This document shows positions 1-13,368 of a stretch of 64,000 bases of DNA, piece by piece. The notes beneath the pieces were generated by a model. That model saw only the letters and a program-made list of their open reading frames with translations. It did no database searches and was not told where the DNA came from. Location of the stretch: NCBI RefSeq assembly GCF_020536995.1, contig NC_068359.1, positions 121,295,049 through 121,359,048 of the forward strand. Reading direction: 5' to 3'. A program made the translations under genes and the position numbers. The DNA comes from Dreissena polymorpha. Its lineage: Eukaryota; Mollusca; Bivalvia; Myida; Dreissenidae. Positions within the stretch are counted from its first letter, which is position 1. Every line of letters starts with the position of its first letter.

Positions 1-2572
1 GCTTTTTTTCACCGTTTATTTACACTGTAAAAGAATTTAACTGGAGAGTTTCACTGGAATAATGTCGTCATTTCGTCAAAAAATATACGTCATTTCACAG
101 TAAAACTGATGGATATTCGAGGTCACGTGGTAAATAAGTCTAATAACTTTTGGGTTATTAGGTTACCTGATTATCAAGCTGATTTAAATGCATGTGACAG
201 GATTAAGTCTGGTAATAATGTCCGCATGGAAACTGAACGTGGACTACCAAAATAAAAGTGTTTGCCAAGGATTTTTTTTTAAAGTGAACTCAGTTCAAAT
301 CGACAGTATTATTATCGATGAAATTACCAGTGTGATTTTGGTTGAGTAGGAAATTGCGAATACACAACAACTGGAACATTACTGCTTTTGTCGAGATGAA
401 TAACATGTCAAGATAATAGGAATTTGGTTCTGAGGCCAAACCAAGAGGAGCTTCGTTTTATTCCAAATAAAGGAAATAAACATATAAAATCAATTTCCTA
501 ACCGAGTATGTCTGTGTATTTGGTGATGGTCACCATGATTATCACATTTAATTGAATATGCATGCCACTAATTAAATGAGTGCTATAGTACCATGTTTTT
601 AACATTAATTAATTGTTTAATGTTGATTGACTAAATACATAAAAAAATATATTAACAAATTAAATGTTTTTCAAATTTTAAACATATGTATTTTAACTTG
701 AATCAATGAAACATCTCAGGCCTTTTGAAACACTCGTATCCATTTCCTGTTTAAAATCATTGCATAAAGAACGCTTTCATATATGAATTCAACACCAGAC
801 TTCGTGATCGCTACGCGTTCATCGTATTATGTACGCGACAGCAAACTTTGTTTTTTATATAATTTCACCAAACCTTAGCATGGTTTGTTTTAGTGACACG
901 TTTGTACATATTCAGCTGCATGATTCTTAAGTAGCATTCACAAAGCATCTTCAAATATAATTGACTTGACCGGTACGATCATTCAACAACTTTTAAATTA
1001 ATACCTAACAAGAACACAGAGTAATGGGTATTCTGGTTTTAACTATTTTTAATCAATAAATACATACCTTGAGAAAACAAAACAAAACCACATGCTTAGC
1101 AGTCATAACAAAGTAAAATAAGTAATCTGTACATATCATACACTTTAAGCAATGCTCAAATAATACGATATCCAACAAACTACACTCTCACTTATGTATA
1201 GCGTTCACTTCAAATTACAGTTTATGGTACATTATTTGATGGATATGTATTTAGAAGGTTTTAGGCTGTTTTCAAATGAGCCAATATGTTGTCTACATCT
1301 GCTGATGAAGGAAACAGGATCAACATGAATTCGTGTCAATAATTATCTTAATCTAAATTGAAAACATAGGCATGATAATAAAATTAATTAAATTTAGATA
1401 ATTTTATTATTAAATCCATTAATTTAATTATAAAAACAGTAATTCGTACAAGAATATTAATTGCCGTCGACCTCGACAAGTTAAGTTTTATGGACATAAT
1501 ATCTGACATAATAGCTGACTGTTAAATTAATTAATGGATCTCAACATGGCATTGATAAATTTATGTAAGACACATTGGCTTTAGTTGAATATTAGTATAT
1601 GTAATAAAATATATAGTTAGCAAGTCATAAGACAGTAAATAGCAGAAACTGCTGTGCCCGAAACACTTAATGTCTATATTTGAATAGAGCTTTTCATGGT
1701 CAATGTCATCTCGTAACGTGACGTTCATTTATCAGACCTATAGGTGACATTTATTGCACATAAATATTAAAACTTTACATTTGTAAAACACGAAGTTTTT
1801 ATCATTAATTAGAAGTCTAAGTTGATAACGTTAAGGCGTTGTTTTTTTAGAAATAAATTTTAATCATAAGTGATTATGTTTTTACAAGAAATACATTTTT
1901 TAATAAGACGCGTTACGAAACAAAACCCACAAACATCTGAAATGTTTCTGCAGCATGATTATACAGTCGCAGTTAATAGCTTTAAGCGTGTATATTTTAG
2001 CAAAAACCATATTCACGGCCCCAGTATGTTTAGACGTTAATTGTGCACATAACGGATAAAGATGCGTGCACAGCAATTGAAACACATAATTTTAAACTTA
2101 CTATGACAATAATAGTATTTTAAGTTTGTGAACAATATTTTAAACAGGTCACACCATTACATGCATTGTCAAAATGTTTCTCATATTTATAATAAGCTTT
2201 AAAGTTTATAAACTTGTATTCATGGATGTGGAATATGTTTCAGTGAACACATATATCGTTATATGTTCCTTCTGCTGTGCAAATGTTTTCCATTAAAATA
2301 TGATTTTAAAATTGTAATTTTCTTCTCTCGAAAAATATATTGAACATATGTGGGCCAGTTGAAAAAAATACTTTTGAAAAACGACGAACAAATATAACAT
2401 TGAAATTCATTAACAGTGTTATTAATTCTGAAATAATAAATGCAATGAACCGGTGACCGTTATCGTAAACTTTTTAAAATATGTATACCGGAATATTTTG
2501 CATATTTACATTTTCTACTATTCCCCAACACGACAGCTATACGACATGCACAGTACAATCGTATGTTTAAGA
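1..2572. other. AT-rich intergenic host DNA
   Basis: I see no convincing exon, RNA gene or named repeat here. The longest open frames are short, have no recognisable domain and behave like chance frames in AT-rich DNA. Confidence 0.5.
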
Positions 2573-2736
2573 AATAATTCGTGTACGTTATAGTTTGTTG
2601 TCGAATAACCCACGGCCGGAAGTTTAGATGCGTAGGGATTAAATCACGAGTGCGAAGCACGAGTGATTTGAAACCACGCATCTAAACTTTCGGCCGTGGG
2701 TTATTCGACAACAAACTATAACGTACACGAATTATT
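2573..2736. repeat. Foldback element: 61-bp perfect-looking arms
   Basis: The left arm (2573-2633) and right arm (2676-2736) are reverse complements over about 61 bases, apart from one or two differences. The 42-base spacer itself contains a smaller palindrome built on ATCAC and GTGAT around a GTGC/GCAC core. The whole segment could fold as one long hairpin. It resembles a foldback or hairpin-type non-autonomous DNA element. I could not identify a family or a clear target-site duplication. Confidence 0.75.
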
Positions 2737-4142
2737 ACGATTCTAACACGATTTTTACTAAAGATTTATAGAATGTATCTTATTTTTCTTGTATACTATT
2801 TTATGTGAAGCTCCGCCCATAAAAAATAGCTTTCGGCTGTTCTGTCGATCAGATCTCCGCCCTCAATAACAGCCAAACTGGATGGAAAAAAACCATTTCA
2901 TTTCTCACGTTTGGTTAACTAAGAACAACGACAACTTGCGTAAACTAACATGGTTTCATTGTACACTTTAAATTAACGCAAAAGTGTTAAATCTACAAGA
3001 AAACAACTCCGATTCGAACTTCAGCCATTTTAGTATCGAAGCAGCAGACGAACACCGTGGGAATTTGGGTCAATTTTACGCATTTCTATTCATAGCGTAG
3101 TATTTTGTCACGTGACTTTCATTCATAAAATACCGGATTATTACGCTGGTGGAAAATGTATCGGCATGTTTTGTTTAGCTACAGCGCGTGCTTTCAGTGT
3201 ATAAGCTCCGCCCATAAGTTATTGCAGAATAACCCACGCTTGATTTCCTTCTTTGTCTATAGAAAACAAGTCACGTGCCGTGTTAGAATGTTCATTACTC
3301 TTCTTTGTGCAAGTTTTTGTCTGTCATATGGTTTTTTGTGTATATTGTTTAAGACTGCTAAGGAACCATTGAAATTAAAATGTATACTCAAAGTAACTGT
3401 TCATTTGTAAATAGTAATTTAAATTAGGTATGCCCTTCATCCAACTACATACAACATAATTCCTTTTATGATACTAAGTCCTAAGTTTCATATAGTACTA
3501 TAAATCAGCTTTGATAAATTTTGGACTATTTTACTGGTTTGTTTACAGGTTTCAATGTTCTTTTTTTAATGCGCGGTGCTGCTAAACTCGTCGCTTTTTA
3601 ATATCAATCTGTTGTTTGCTGTTATCTGAATCTGGTTCTGAATAAAAACTGAATAAAACGTCTTTGTACTGGACACTATATGCATGCATACATTATGTTC
3701 TTGAACGACGTTTGACATGAACGTCTGAACTTTTCGTCAAAATTTGAAAGATGAATTAATTAGACATGCAAATGAACTACATAATTTAGCCAACCACAAC
3801 CTGTTAAGGGACGCAACTCGTTTATGCACCACGAACAGTATCTGAGGCGTACTTTGTGCATATAACTTAGAACAATCATTTTTGTATTTATGTAAGACAT
3901 AACGAGACGCATTTAAGAACGCTTAAAGGCCTAATTCAATGAATGTTAATAATCACCCCATGTGAAATTCCGTTTTCATGTACAAATGCGTTGTTTAATA
4001 ACCCAAAATCAATCATAATATCGTGTCTCTGTAATAGGACGAAAACTGAATATGGATTACTTTCTTTAAGTATTATATTGCAATGTTCGGTATTAATTGT
4101 TAATAACTAGTTATTAGGATTCTTACTTTTAAGCTTTTTTAA
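2737..4142. other. Intergenic DNA next to the foldback element
   Basis: No gene is recognised. Short pieces around 2740 (attctaacacg) and 3282 (cgtgttagaat) are inverted relative to each other, so the foldback may be part of a larger, decayed element running to about 3290. An 84-codon frame at 3156-3410 has no recognisable domain and is not called. Confidence 0.4.
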
Positions 4143-4196
4143 ATGATGATGATGATGATGATGATGAGGAGGAGGATGAGGATGAGGATGAGGATG

Positions 4197-4251
<55 letters not shown>

Positions 4252-4334
4252 CAATGATGATAATGATTGTGATGCTGCTGCTGATGATTTGGAGGATGAG
4301 GATGGTGGTAGTGACGGTGGTGGTGGTGATGATA

Positions 4335-4428
<94 letters not shown>

Positions 4429-4466
4429 TGATGATGATGATAATGATGATAATGATGATGATGATA

Positions 4467-4551
<85 letters not shown>

Positions 4552-4638
4552 GTAGAAGTAGTAGTAGTCGTGGTAGTAGTAGTAGTAGTGGTGGTAGAAG
4601 TAGAAGTAATAGTAGTAGTAGTAGTTGTTGTAATAGTA

Positions 4639-4669
<31 letters not shown>

Positions 4670-4710
4670 CAGCACAAGTAGTAGTAGTAGTAGTAATAGT
4701 AGTAGTTGTA
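4143..4710. repeat. Compound trinucleotide microsatellite (GAT)n then (AGT)n
   Basis: From 4143 to about 4551 the sequence is almost pure GAT/ATG repeat with GAC and GAG variants and a short interruption around 4270-4325. It then switches to AGT/GTA repeat to about 4710. Repeat-only frames open across it on both strands (Met, Asp, Ser or Val runs) are artefacts of the repeat. Confidence 0.95.
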
Positions 4711-7700
4711 AAAGAATTAAGTTTTAAGTGGTGTCATTTTCTTCTCTATAAATTTTAAACAGACACCATTTATTTGCATGGGATTTTTCTCGGTTTGAAA
4801 TTCTAAAATTTTCATTTTGTTAGACATATATTGTGATAAAGTTGTCATACCTATTAATAACGTTGTTTCATAAGACAAAATTAATCTACATGGGATTAAA
4901 AAAACACACACAATGTTATGTTATAATTGTCAGTTGTTACATACCATAGTTTCTGTGAACTCAACATGTTTTCCGACGGACAATTTACCTTTAATTAGAC
5001 ATTAATTGTGATAAATGTGTTATACCTATTATGGTTGCTGTAAGACATCTGAAGAAACTCACCTCAGGATTGTTTTATTTAACTATTTCATTTGTTGACA
5101 TTATATCAAACTATACTTTCAGCTGTATGTCATTGATACAAAGAGCATTCGTGGTTGTTGTCTTTTGAATTCATGTTATATCAGACAAGTATCGTTCTAC
5201 GCCATATCGGACGATACATCAATTATCTATTGATGTTTCACTATGTTATCTATTGATATATCAGCCTTTAATTTAGAAAGTTAAGTAGTTTGGGAAATAT
5301 ACATATACACGTATTCTTAACCGGATATTTACTATATTAAATAGTTTTGTAAGTGCTGTTCACGAGGAAACGGACAACTTCTATGAAGGAAATGAATCCT
5401 GAAATACACCCGTTTTCTCGGAGACGTGCGTCACACAGTCACAGTCCGCATTCATAAATTGAAATATACATGTATTTCATATCATGGACAGTGAGCCAGC
5501 TTGTTCGAATTTTGAATTCCAATTATAATGTTGTTGTTTTTTTACTTTATTTGCATTGCGTCTTTTTAAAAATTAATTTGAAATAATGCAGCTTTAATAC
5601 AAATATAGCTTATTTGTAAACGAGTTAAGTGTGTGTCGTTTTTACATTAAAAATGTATTCGAAATTTAACGTTTTGCATACTTATATATTTAACATCTGA
5701 TTAATATTAAGTAACTAATTTGCAAAAAAATCATGTAAAAATATTGTTGTTATAAAACAAATATTCAAATAAAATCTCTTAGAAAGTATACAATCACCAA
5801 ACTAGTTGTTTACAACGAATAGGCTTTTACGTCACTGGTCAAATGCTACTACAACGATTTACTGTATATTCTTTATATTGTACGCGTACATCAAAGTCAG
5901 AGCGATATCAAAAATTGGGTTTATGTACTTATGGACCACTCAGTGTGATGCATTTGAGCCATCCTTCTTATTTACTAAAGTATACGTAATTTATTATCAC
6001 TTAGTAAACAGAGATAGGAAATCCACCTCGGATGTCCACTCCATCTTCTATCTGGGTTGGAGATTTATTTTATTCATTTGTAATTATTAACAGGATATTG
6101 AAATGTATCATGCTCATGTAGAACAAAATTATGATTTATACTTGTGCAAAGTTGTATATAGAATATTCAACTACAAGACTCACGTTCATGATATTGCTTA
6201 TACGTATGCGTTTTGTTTAACAACATCGTCAATGTACATTATACATTTAAATATTTCATAGTATAAATAGCGTTTAAGTGTTCCCCCTTTGCTTCAGATT
6301 CCTATCAAATGTTCAGAACAATTGTTGTAAGTGTATTTTTGCAATTATATTAGACTACACATGTGGATCAACATGATATTAAAGCCACATGTGTGCGCAT
6401 TACACCGGAATACACTAAATATGCGTTCCTGTACATATACAGTAATACCTGTCGGAATTGGCGTGTGGTCTAAAATAAACTCATGAAAACGTAGACAATA
6501 TATCACTGTCAAGTTTGATGCGTTGCTTTCATTTACTTTATGGCTCATTAGCCCCTATGTTTTATAGATGCAAATGTAATTTGTCATTCACACAATACGT
6601 TTTATTCTTCTTCGTAATAATTAAGTTAGCAGTTTTAGAGAAATCATTATTTAATAATGCCGAACGATAAATTTCAAGCATAAATCCCCATACTACTGTA
6701 GTCGTTGTTGTTAAATCAAATACTGTTGAGAAGTCGGGTTAAAATATATAAAATAAATAATATTTGGTGTTGTTGAACTTTGCGTTCCGAGAGCTCCGGA
6801 ATTCAAATTAGATTTGTGAGCCATCACATGGTGAACGATGGCGCCCTCAGTATCTCGGCCTTGCGCACAACACATAGTACAGTATAAAAGTGGCTTCAAT
6901 AATTGTACTTTTTCGTTAAAATTCGCGTGAAGTTATCATAAATGAGAAAATGAAATGTTGACATCAATTGAATATATTTCTATTGATACCTTATAGGCTG
7001 GAGTTAATCCGTTAAAATTCAGCTGATCCAGCAGGAGAGAAACATAATTAAAACATTAAATTACGAAAACAACATTGTTTGACACACGCCAAATATACTA
7101 GCCACGACACACACTTACACGGCAACACCCACAAATGCATAAAACTCGGGTCACCGCAATCGAACGGAGAACGCAAATAATTGGGGTTTAAACCGATTTT
7201 AAAAAGCTTTCGGCATGTTTATACTTGATTAAAGTGTATGAACAAGTTTACATCATTCCATCACAATTAAATTACAATACACGAGGATACACTCCATTTT
7301 ATTTTAAATTGTACTATTACGGGTTTGTAAAACATACTTTTCGAGCAGTTATTTCTGTGTACATCACACTGCCTTACCCGTGTCATGTTTATATATCACC
7401 AGTACCAAAATGATAGTTTACCAAATGTGTGAGCACATGGTAGTCATAGCTTTACTTTAAACAGTTGGTTATCGTAAACAAGGCACTATCTAAGCTTTAT
7501 AAGACTATCACATTTATTGAGATAAATCATGTTGCCTGCCGCTTCATCAAAACTTAAAAGAGTTAACTATTACAGGTAGAAAGTCATAAAAACAATTTAA
7601 CATTATTTTCAGTAGAGAATTTTTTTCGAAATTTACCTTTCGTCCTAGATATACACGTTTTCAGGAAAGCAAACAACATTACAGACTATCATACACAATA

Positions 7701-8007
7701 TACAATAACAGGGAAACATTGATTGAAAGCAACTTGTTGATGGCTGAGGTAATATTCCACCAGCTTAATATGGTTTTTAGCGTTTACAAATTCTTTATTT
7801 ACACATCATGTGTATTACTGTATAGATAATTTGCATTTTGGCTATTTTGGTCAATACAACAAAAAACAGTAGAGTGTACGGATCATGAAGACTGTGTAAT
7901 ACATTGTCACAAAAGTCGAACGAGAGTATTGAACAATCCAGTTGTCGCATAGTTGTAAGACGGATTAACAGTTTGAATCAATGCAACTAATACAAATCTT
8001 AAGACAG
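4711..8007. other. Intergenic DNA; 3' flank of the minus-strand mucin gene
   Basis: No gene is recognised. Near the right end, on the minus strand, an AATAAA-type signal around 7787-7800 lies about 210 bases beyond the stop codon of the GPI-mucin gene and could be its polyadenylation signal. Confidence 0.4.
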
Positions 8008-9056
8008 TTAAGCTCTCATTGCAATGATCGCGGACAGAAGGACAAACGTGAACGGGATTGCGTCAACACTACTGGCGCCACTGGTTTCCGGAGCTGGTTT
8101 TGACAAAGAAAAATAAAAAAATATTAATATAAATATTGAATAATAAAGATATAGTGTGTATATTGAGGAATATCCCCCTGTTTAATTAACCGTTCATATG
8201 TAAACATAGCAGCATAGATACCTTATTATTAATACTTGGTGAAACAAATAATAATACAAAACATTATAATTGTGTTACACAGAGACGAGGAAATTATTGT
8301 CTACGGTATGCACAAATACACTGCCTACATGGAACAGTTTCAGGAACGCAAAAATAGATCATATAAATTGTTCTGTAACACGTTATACACAATGTTAACA
8401 CATCGCTATAAACGCTTTTTCAAGTGACAAACACTCATTTTACAAGATCTTTAATAATGTATTATTAAGTCAATGATAGTTGTGCTTTTACCTTGAGATG
8501 CGTTTGTTTTGTTTGATGAAGTTCTTGTCGTAGGTGTAGAAGAAGAAGTAGATGTCGAACGTGTAGTTGTTGTAGCAAATGTAGAAGATGTAGTGGGTGT
8601 AGTTGATGTCGTCGTTGAAGTAGATTCAGTAGTGGTTTCCGTCGAACCTGCGAACATATACGTGGTACAAAAGTGCCTAACGATGGATTATTAAAATATC
8701 ATTATAGAAAACCAATTATTCTTGTAATAACCAAAACATTAGCCCATATTTTCAAGCCTTGATCTGCACTTATGGACTGATTATGAAGCGTTATATTTGA
8801 AAATACTTGATTAAAAAACTCGATTTTCTTCAAGACAAAAATGCCGTTTAATTGGTTTATATACTCTTCTTTTAGTTTCAATGTTACACGGATCCCCACA
8901 GTCCGGAAATGTTTAAAACTTAATATATTTGTGGTATTATTGTATTGTCCCCAACTTATACGCAACTTTTACGCAAGCTTTACACCGCTAATACTCACAT
9001 AAGGGGTTCTGAAGGCTCGCCAGCAAAATTAGAACTAACAGTACTTGATACTTCAT
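8008..9056 (-). CDS. Small secreted, Thr/Ser-rich, probably GPI-anchored protein, three exons
   Basis: Three exons on the minus strand join in phase. Exon 1 (9056-8999) starts at an ATG and encodes a hydrophobic signal peptide beginning MKYQVLLVLILL; it ends at a GTGAGT donor. Exon 2 (8647-8492, 156 bases) follows a TTCGCAG acceptor, encodes about 52 residues of almost pure Thr/Ser with an NKT glycosylation site, and ends at CAAG/GTAAAA. Exon 3 (8093-8008) follows AAACCAG and ends with a GPI-type tail: small residues (SGASS), a hydrophobic run (IPFTFVLLSAII), then stop. Both junctions are phase 1, and the total is exactly 100 codons (99 residues). The likely role is a small mucin-like coat protein on the outer membrane face. 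No family is recognised. The ATG directly follows a possible acceptor (TTTAACAG), so a 5' UTR intron may exist. This is a host gene, outside the virus-like island. Confidence 0.75.
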
Positions 9057-10528
9057 CTGTTAAATAGATAATATTTGTTTGTTTACGAATCGCCAAATAA
9101 TCAGGTTTTCAGCATATTGTTGAAATCACAAAACATTCAATACATAGGCTATAAAAACTAGCATTCGTTCTCCAAATTATGTTATTTTCATTCAAATAAC
9201 AACTATTGGTATGGAATGTCAGATGATTAAAAGGGACTTGCTCGGCTCGAATACCCATACTTATGTAACCATTATCTTTTTCGCAATGCTTTATGTAATG
9301 TTTGACATAGTAAGCTTGGCTCATACATCATACATAAAATCACACAGCTATACAATTAAGCGAGTCGAAGCAGTCATTGATTTTAATCATTACATAATCC
9401 ATGAATTAAAAAAAAACATTAAAATTACATGTATTGCCACAATGAGAATATATATCGTCTTAAATGTTAAAGATCACGGCTGTCAAAGAAAAGGGTACAT
9501 ACTTATAAGAAAAAAAAAGAAGATTCCGTCTGATTGTAAACTTTCATAAATGGACTGCAAAGACGCTCGAATGGAAGTGTATACACATTGCAAAGCGGAT
9601 ATAACAATAAGCAAGTATGAATGATCGCGTGTCATTAATTAACGCCGTCAATGCCTTAACATAGCCTTGTGGCTATTTATATTAATTACACATCCAAAGG
9701 AAACTGTCATATAAATACCTTGAAATGTGTTGTCCTCCTTTGTTAAGATAGTTTAAGAGTAACGTTAATATTCAAGCACCGGGTTATATTTGATCAAATA
9801 TAATTCTTTCACAGCGTAGCAGGCACGCTTCACGTTGATTTTATAAACATATCAGTGAGGAAGTTAAAGCAGACAACAGGACGCGTAGATATCTGCTGTT
9901 GCGAAAACGCACGTGGGACGCGATGTATATGATTTTGTGTGGGTGTGTGTTAGGGTGTGTGTGTGTGTAAGCGCGCGCGTGCGTGTTGGCGAGAGTGTAT
10001 GCGAGAGCGTTCGCGCCTACGTATGTTTTTTCATACTCAACTGTGTGCGTGCGTATGTGTTTATGTGTATGTGACTTTGAATAAGAGACATACAAGTACG
10101 GCTGGTACTTCAGATGCAGTTTTATAAGATATTTTTGCCATTCTGTTGATGTTATTTTGCTATTTTATATTGAATATGTATATATTATATTTTATAAAAC
10201 TAGCGTATTTTGTTTTCAATATTGTGAAAAAATTTCTTTAAAGTGTCCTTTTCACGTTTTGGTAAATAGAAAAAGTAATAAAGAAATGTTTCATTCACAA
10301 ATTTTCGTTTTAGTTATGGTATTTGTGAGACAACAATAAGACTGAACATTTACCATGTTCTAAAATATCAAATATATGCTTCTTTTTACGATTTAAAAAC
10401 CTGAAAATTATAAAGCGATGCAACGAGAAACGATTGAATTATTTTGAGAGCTTTGTTGTTGCCGATATATCTTGTGAAACTACGAAGATTGCTTGTATGA
10501 AGTCTAAACTACATCCTTCATTGTATGA
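9057..10528. other. Intergenic DNA with a GT/GC-rich simple repeat
   Basis: No gene is supported. Around 9936-10065 lies an impure (GT)n tract with GCGC interruptions. A 112-codon plus-strand frame at 9211-9549 has no domain, signal or splice support and is left uncalled. Confidence 0.4.
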
Positions 10529-10742
10529 GCACGGATGGCCGAGTGGTTTAAGAGGAAGACTTTTACTCCAGGACACCAGGGGTCAGTGGTTCGAGCCCAG
10601 TTGAGGGTTACGTTTTTTCATTTTTAAAATTTTATTCGTGTTTTGTACTGGAGCTTTTTAGATCCAATGGTTACATTTATCAATATAAAGCATTTCATGA
10701 CAAACTTGAATACTGCCAAAATCTGTGAAAAGGCCCCTTCAA
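10529..10742 (+). repeat. tRNA-headed SINE
   Basis: The head matches a tRNA-Ser/Leu-like promoter: an A box within GGATGGCCGAGTGGTTTAAG and a B box in GTGGTTCGAGCCC, about 50 bases apart. A non-tRNA body follows, ending near GTGAAAAGGCCCC. The layout is that of a tRNA-derived SINE. I cannot name the family. No target-site duplication was established. Confidence 0.75.
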
Positions 10743-12286
10743 ACTAATTTGAACCCATGGTTACGTTTGGTTGCCGCTCTCAAAACAAGTTTAACCACTG
10801 GTCAATGTATTCTTAAATGTATTTAACAATTTCTTTCAAAGCTCCATGTGTATATATTTTTGTTGAATGGACACTGATCCATGTTAAATTAAATTGCTTA
10901 AGCCCGAATCCGTTGCACTTAGCGTTCAAAGTTCTGAAACCAGCTTTGAAATGTGTTTATGTTTTACGTCGAATTGCACGTACTGCCGTGTAATGTTTGA
11001 ACAATGCATTATTGGTCTTAATTAAAGACAACAGGTTTTTATAAGAAGGTATATCCTATTATATTTATTGAATCAATAATAATAGTGTTCCGATGTTAAG
11101 ATTTTCCATATTTTCGTATAATACAATACATTACTTGAGTAGCTGTTGCATGGTTTACTTTGGCTGTGGATATACGAGGTAAATCAAATAAATACACACA
11201 GTACGGTACCTATATATTTAGAATTCATATATTGTTTGTAATGTTTCAATTTCATATAGTTTTACTTTGCTTTTTGCCGATTTCGAGCAAGAAGTACAAT
11301 CTATAGTCCAGTGGTCTTAATGAGAACCAAATGTTCGGTACCATGTTTGGTACAAAACCTCGTAACGACTTATTACATATTCAAGAAACGATATCCATCG
11401 TCCGTTTTTACTTTGAGTGTCATATGGTTTTGATTATATGTACTTAAGTATAATGATAATGCTTTTAAGTTACGTAGTTGGAAATGTTTCTCCCTTTATT
11501 ACTGCTTCTTTCTGAGATTCATTGGTTGGAGTTTGTATAACCCGTGATCGTTCCAAAATAAATTCCTGGTTCATAAATTGTACTATTCTTATTTTTCAGA
11601 AAAAAACAACAACACACAAACGGTTTCAGACATGACCTTGTAATGGCTTTGAGAATATGTGAATATAGTTGCGTTACAATTAATCTTTTAAACATGAAAT
11701 AATGGCATTTGAGGACAATTTTAAGTTGAAATTTCCTCGTACTGCTCGTGCAATTAGGCAATTAGGCAATTTTCTAACACAATTGGTTTTCTTTAGAAAA
11801 TCTTACCAAACGAGAAAAAAGTTATCTGACAACCAATATGTTTGAATCACATTTTATCGTACAAAACATTCAACGTTATGATATGATTTAGGTATTTGCT
11901 TATATACTTAACGAATGTGAATCATATGAGAATATTTTGGTAACATGAATACGCCTATTATTGTACAATTGAGACAATGCACACAGTGTTAGTGTTTTAT
12001 TTTTAAAGAAGGATGAAAACAATACTAATAATGCACTGACGGGCAATGCGAATCTGTTGTTTGGGAAAATAAAAAATAACATGCATAAAAAAGCCAACCT
12101 ACGAAACAAAAAAATACATATTTATAACACGAAAATTCATTTTATTTACATCGTTAAAGGATAATTTGATACCCCGGTATCTGATCGATTTATGTATGGA
12201 CTGCAGTAGCCGTCTTGCATCGAAATCGTTTACAGGATTACTTGATGTCGCTATTATATTGGACTTCTTGCACAAACCTGACTGGT
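10743..12286. other. Intergenic DNA, nothing recognised
   Basis: Short AT-rich frames only. I see no splice-supported exon, RNA gene or named repeat. Confidence 0.4.
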
Positions 12287-12384
12287 ATCGAACAGTCTAA
12301 CATGTTCATGACTAAATTTTCCTATAATAAGTTAAGTGTCTTATTATAGGAAAATTTAGTCATGAATATGTTAGACTGTTCGAT
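12287..12384. repeat. Near-perfect palindrome, 45-bp arms, 8-base loop
   Basis: The arms 12287-12331 and 12340-12384 are reverse complements with about one mismatch, separated by TTAAGTGT. It could extrude as a cruciform or fold as an RNA hairpin. It lies about 0.9 kb before the virus-like island. No coding content is seen. Confidence 0.85.
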
Positions 12385-13196
12385 CTAGGTAATCTTAGAA
12401 TTTTTGACAAGTGAGGTGAAATTCTACTTGAAAATTAAATGAACACATTATCATTCCCGAGATCTAACCGAGATATTTAAACCGGGTGTTTACTTGTTAA
12501 ATGATTCAACGTTTATACAAAATATAAAGACCCAACTTAGTATTTGGGTTTGTAATCCAACGATTATACTGTTTACATTGCACATTGTGGCTAAAACGAA
12601 AGTAGAGCTTTCATTTGTACAAGAACAGGAATATGTTTATATTAGCGATATTTATCGTTTCCGAAATGGTATTCGGATAACCAGTATATGCGAATGTATA
12701 TATACTCTTTCAAGTAAGTGAAAGACTACAACAAACACAGCCACACCGTGAACACGTTATTTAGCACTGTCAACATAATAAAATAAATATAAAAAAAGAA
12801 TTTATATGAACATAATTTTATTTATAAAAAAATACCAAAGGCGAAAACACTTAATTTCGTTTAAAATCACGATATTGAAAAATGAAATAAACTCTGGCAG
12901 GCTACGGTATCTACATGATATATTCATTTGTATGATGAAGACACATTTGTCATAGTGCACATAAAGTCACAATTCAATTTGATTGCATTCAATTACTCAA
13001 TTTTGAAATCAAAAAGTGCAGCGCCGAAACATTCTGAAGCACATTTAAATGAAACAAAAATTATTCCGTAGATCCTGTCTTTAGTAAAATTGCTGTTATG
13101 ATTATACAATGTACCACAGCCACTTTTTTCTTGTGTGCATTTTTGGTGCGGGATGCGGCGCTATATTATATGCCCGGAAAATGTTCTGACGGTTTA
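12385..13196. other. Intergenic DNA before the island
   Basis: Nothing gene-like is supported. A 75-codon frame at 12494-12721 has no domain. The sequence remains AT-rich until the G run at about 13200. Confidence 0.4.
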
Positions 13197-13254
13197 ATAA
13201 GGGGGGTGGGGTTTTAAAAAAGACCCCCCCGCTAATTTTGCCGGGCTAATTTTG
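13197..13254. repeat. G-run/C-run hairpin plus 10-base direct repeat at island edge
   Basis: A G-rich run (GGGGGGTGGGG, 13201-13211) is followed after an A/T spacer by a seven-C run (about 13224-13230), which can pair with it. Immediately after, GCTAATTTTG occurs twice (13231-13240 and 13245-13254). This is the most GC-skewed spot for kilobases. It sits about 60 bases before the TATA box of the first island gene, so it is a candidate left edge of the virus-like element. That role is inference. Confidence 0.5.
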
Positions 13255-13316
13255 TTTTCAATATACAATAATTGTACTACGAGAGTTGTATCGCATAAGT
13301 CATTACAAAAAAATGG

Positions 13317-13324
13317 TATAAATA
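13317..13324 (+). promoter_or_regulatory. TATA box of the first BIR gene
   Basis: TATAAATA lies 45 bases before the ATG at 13369, in the same arrangement as most other genes of the island. Confidence 0.7.
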
Positions 13325-13368
13325 GGAGATGAATACGTTAGTAAGTCTAAAAACGTTTGTTTGCAAAC

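Noticed and set aside
4129-4727. Long Ser, Ile, Met, Asp or Val runs in several frames
   Set aside because: They are translations of a trinucleotide microsatellite and not proteins.
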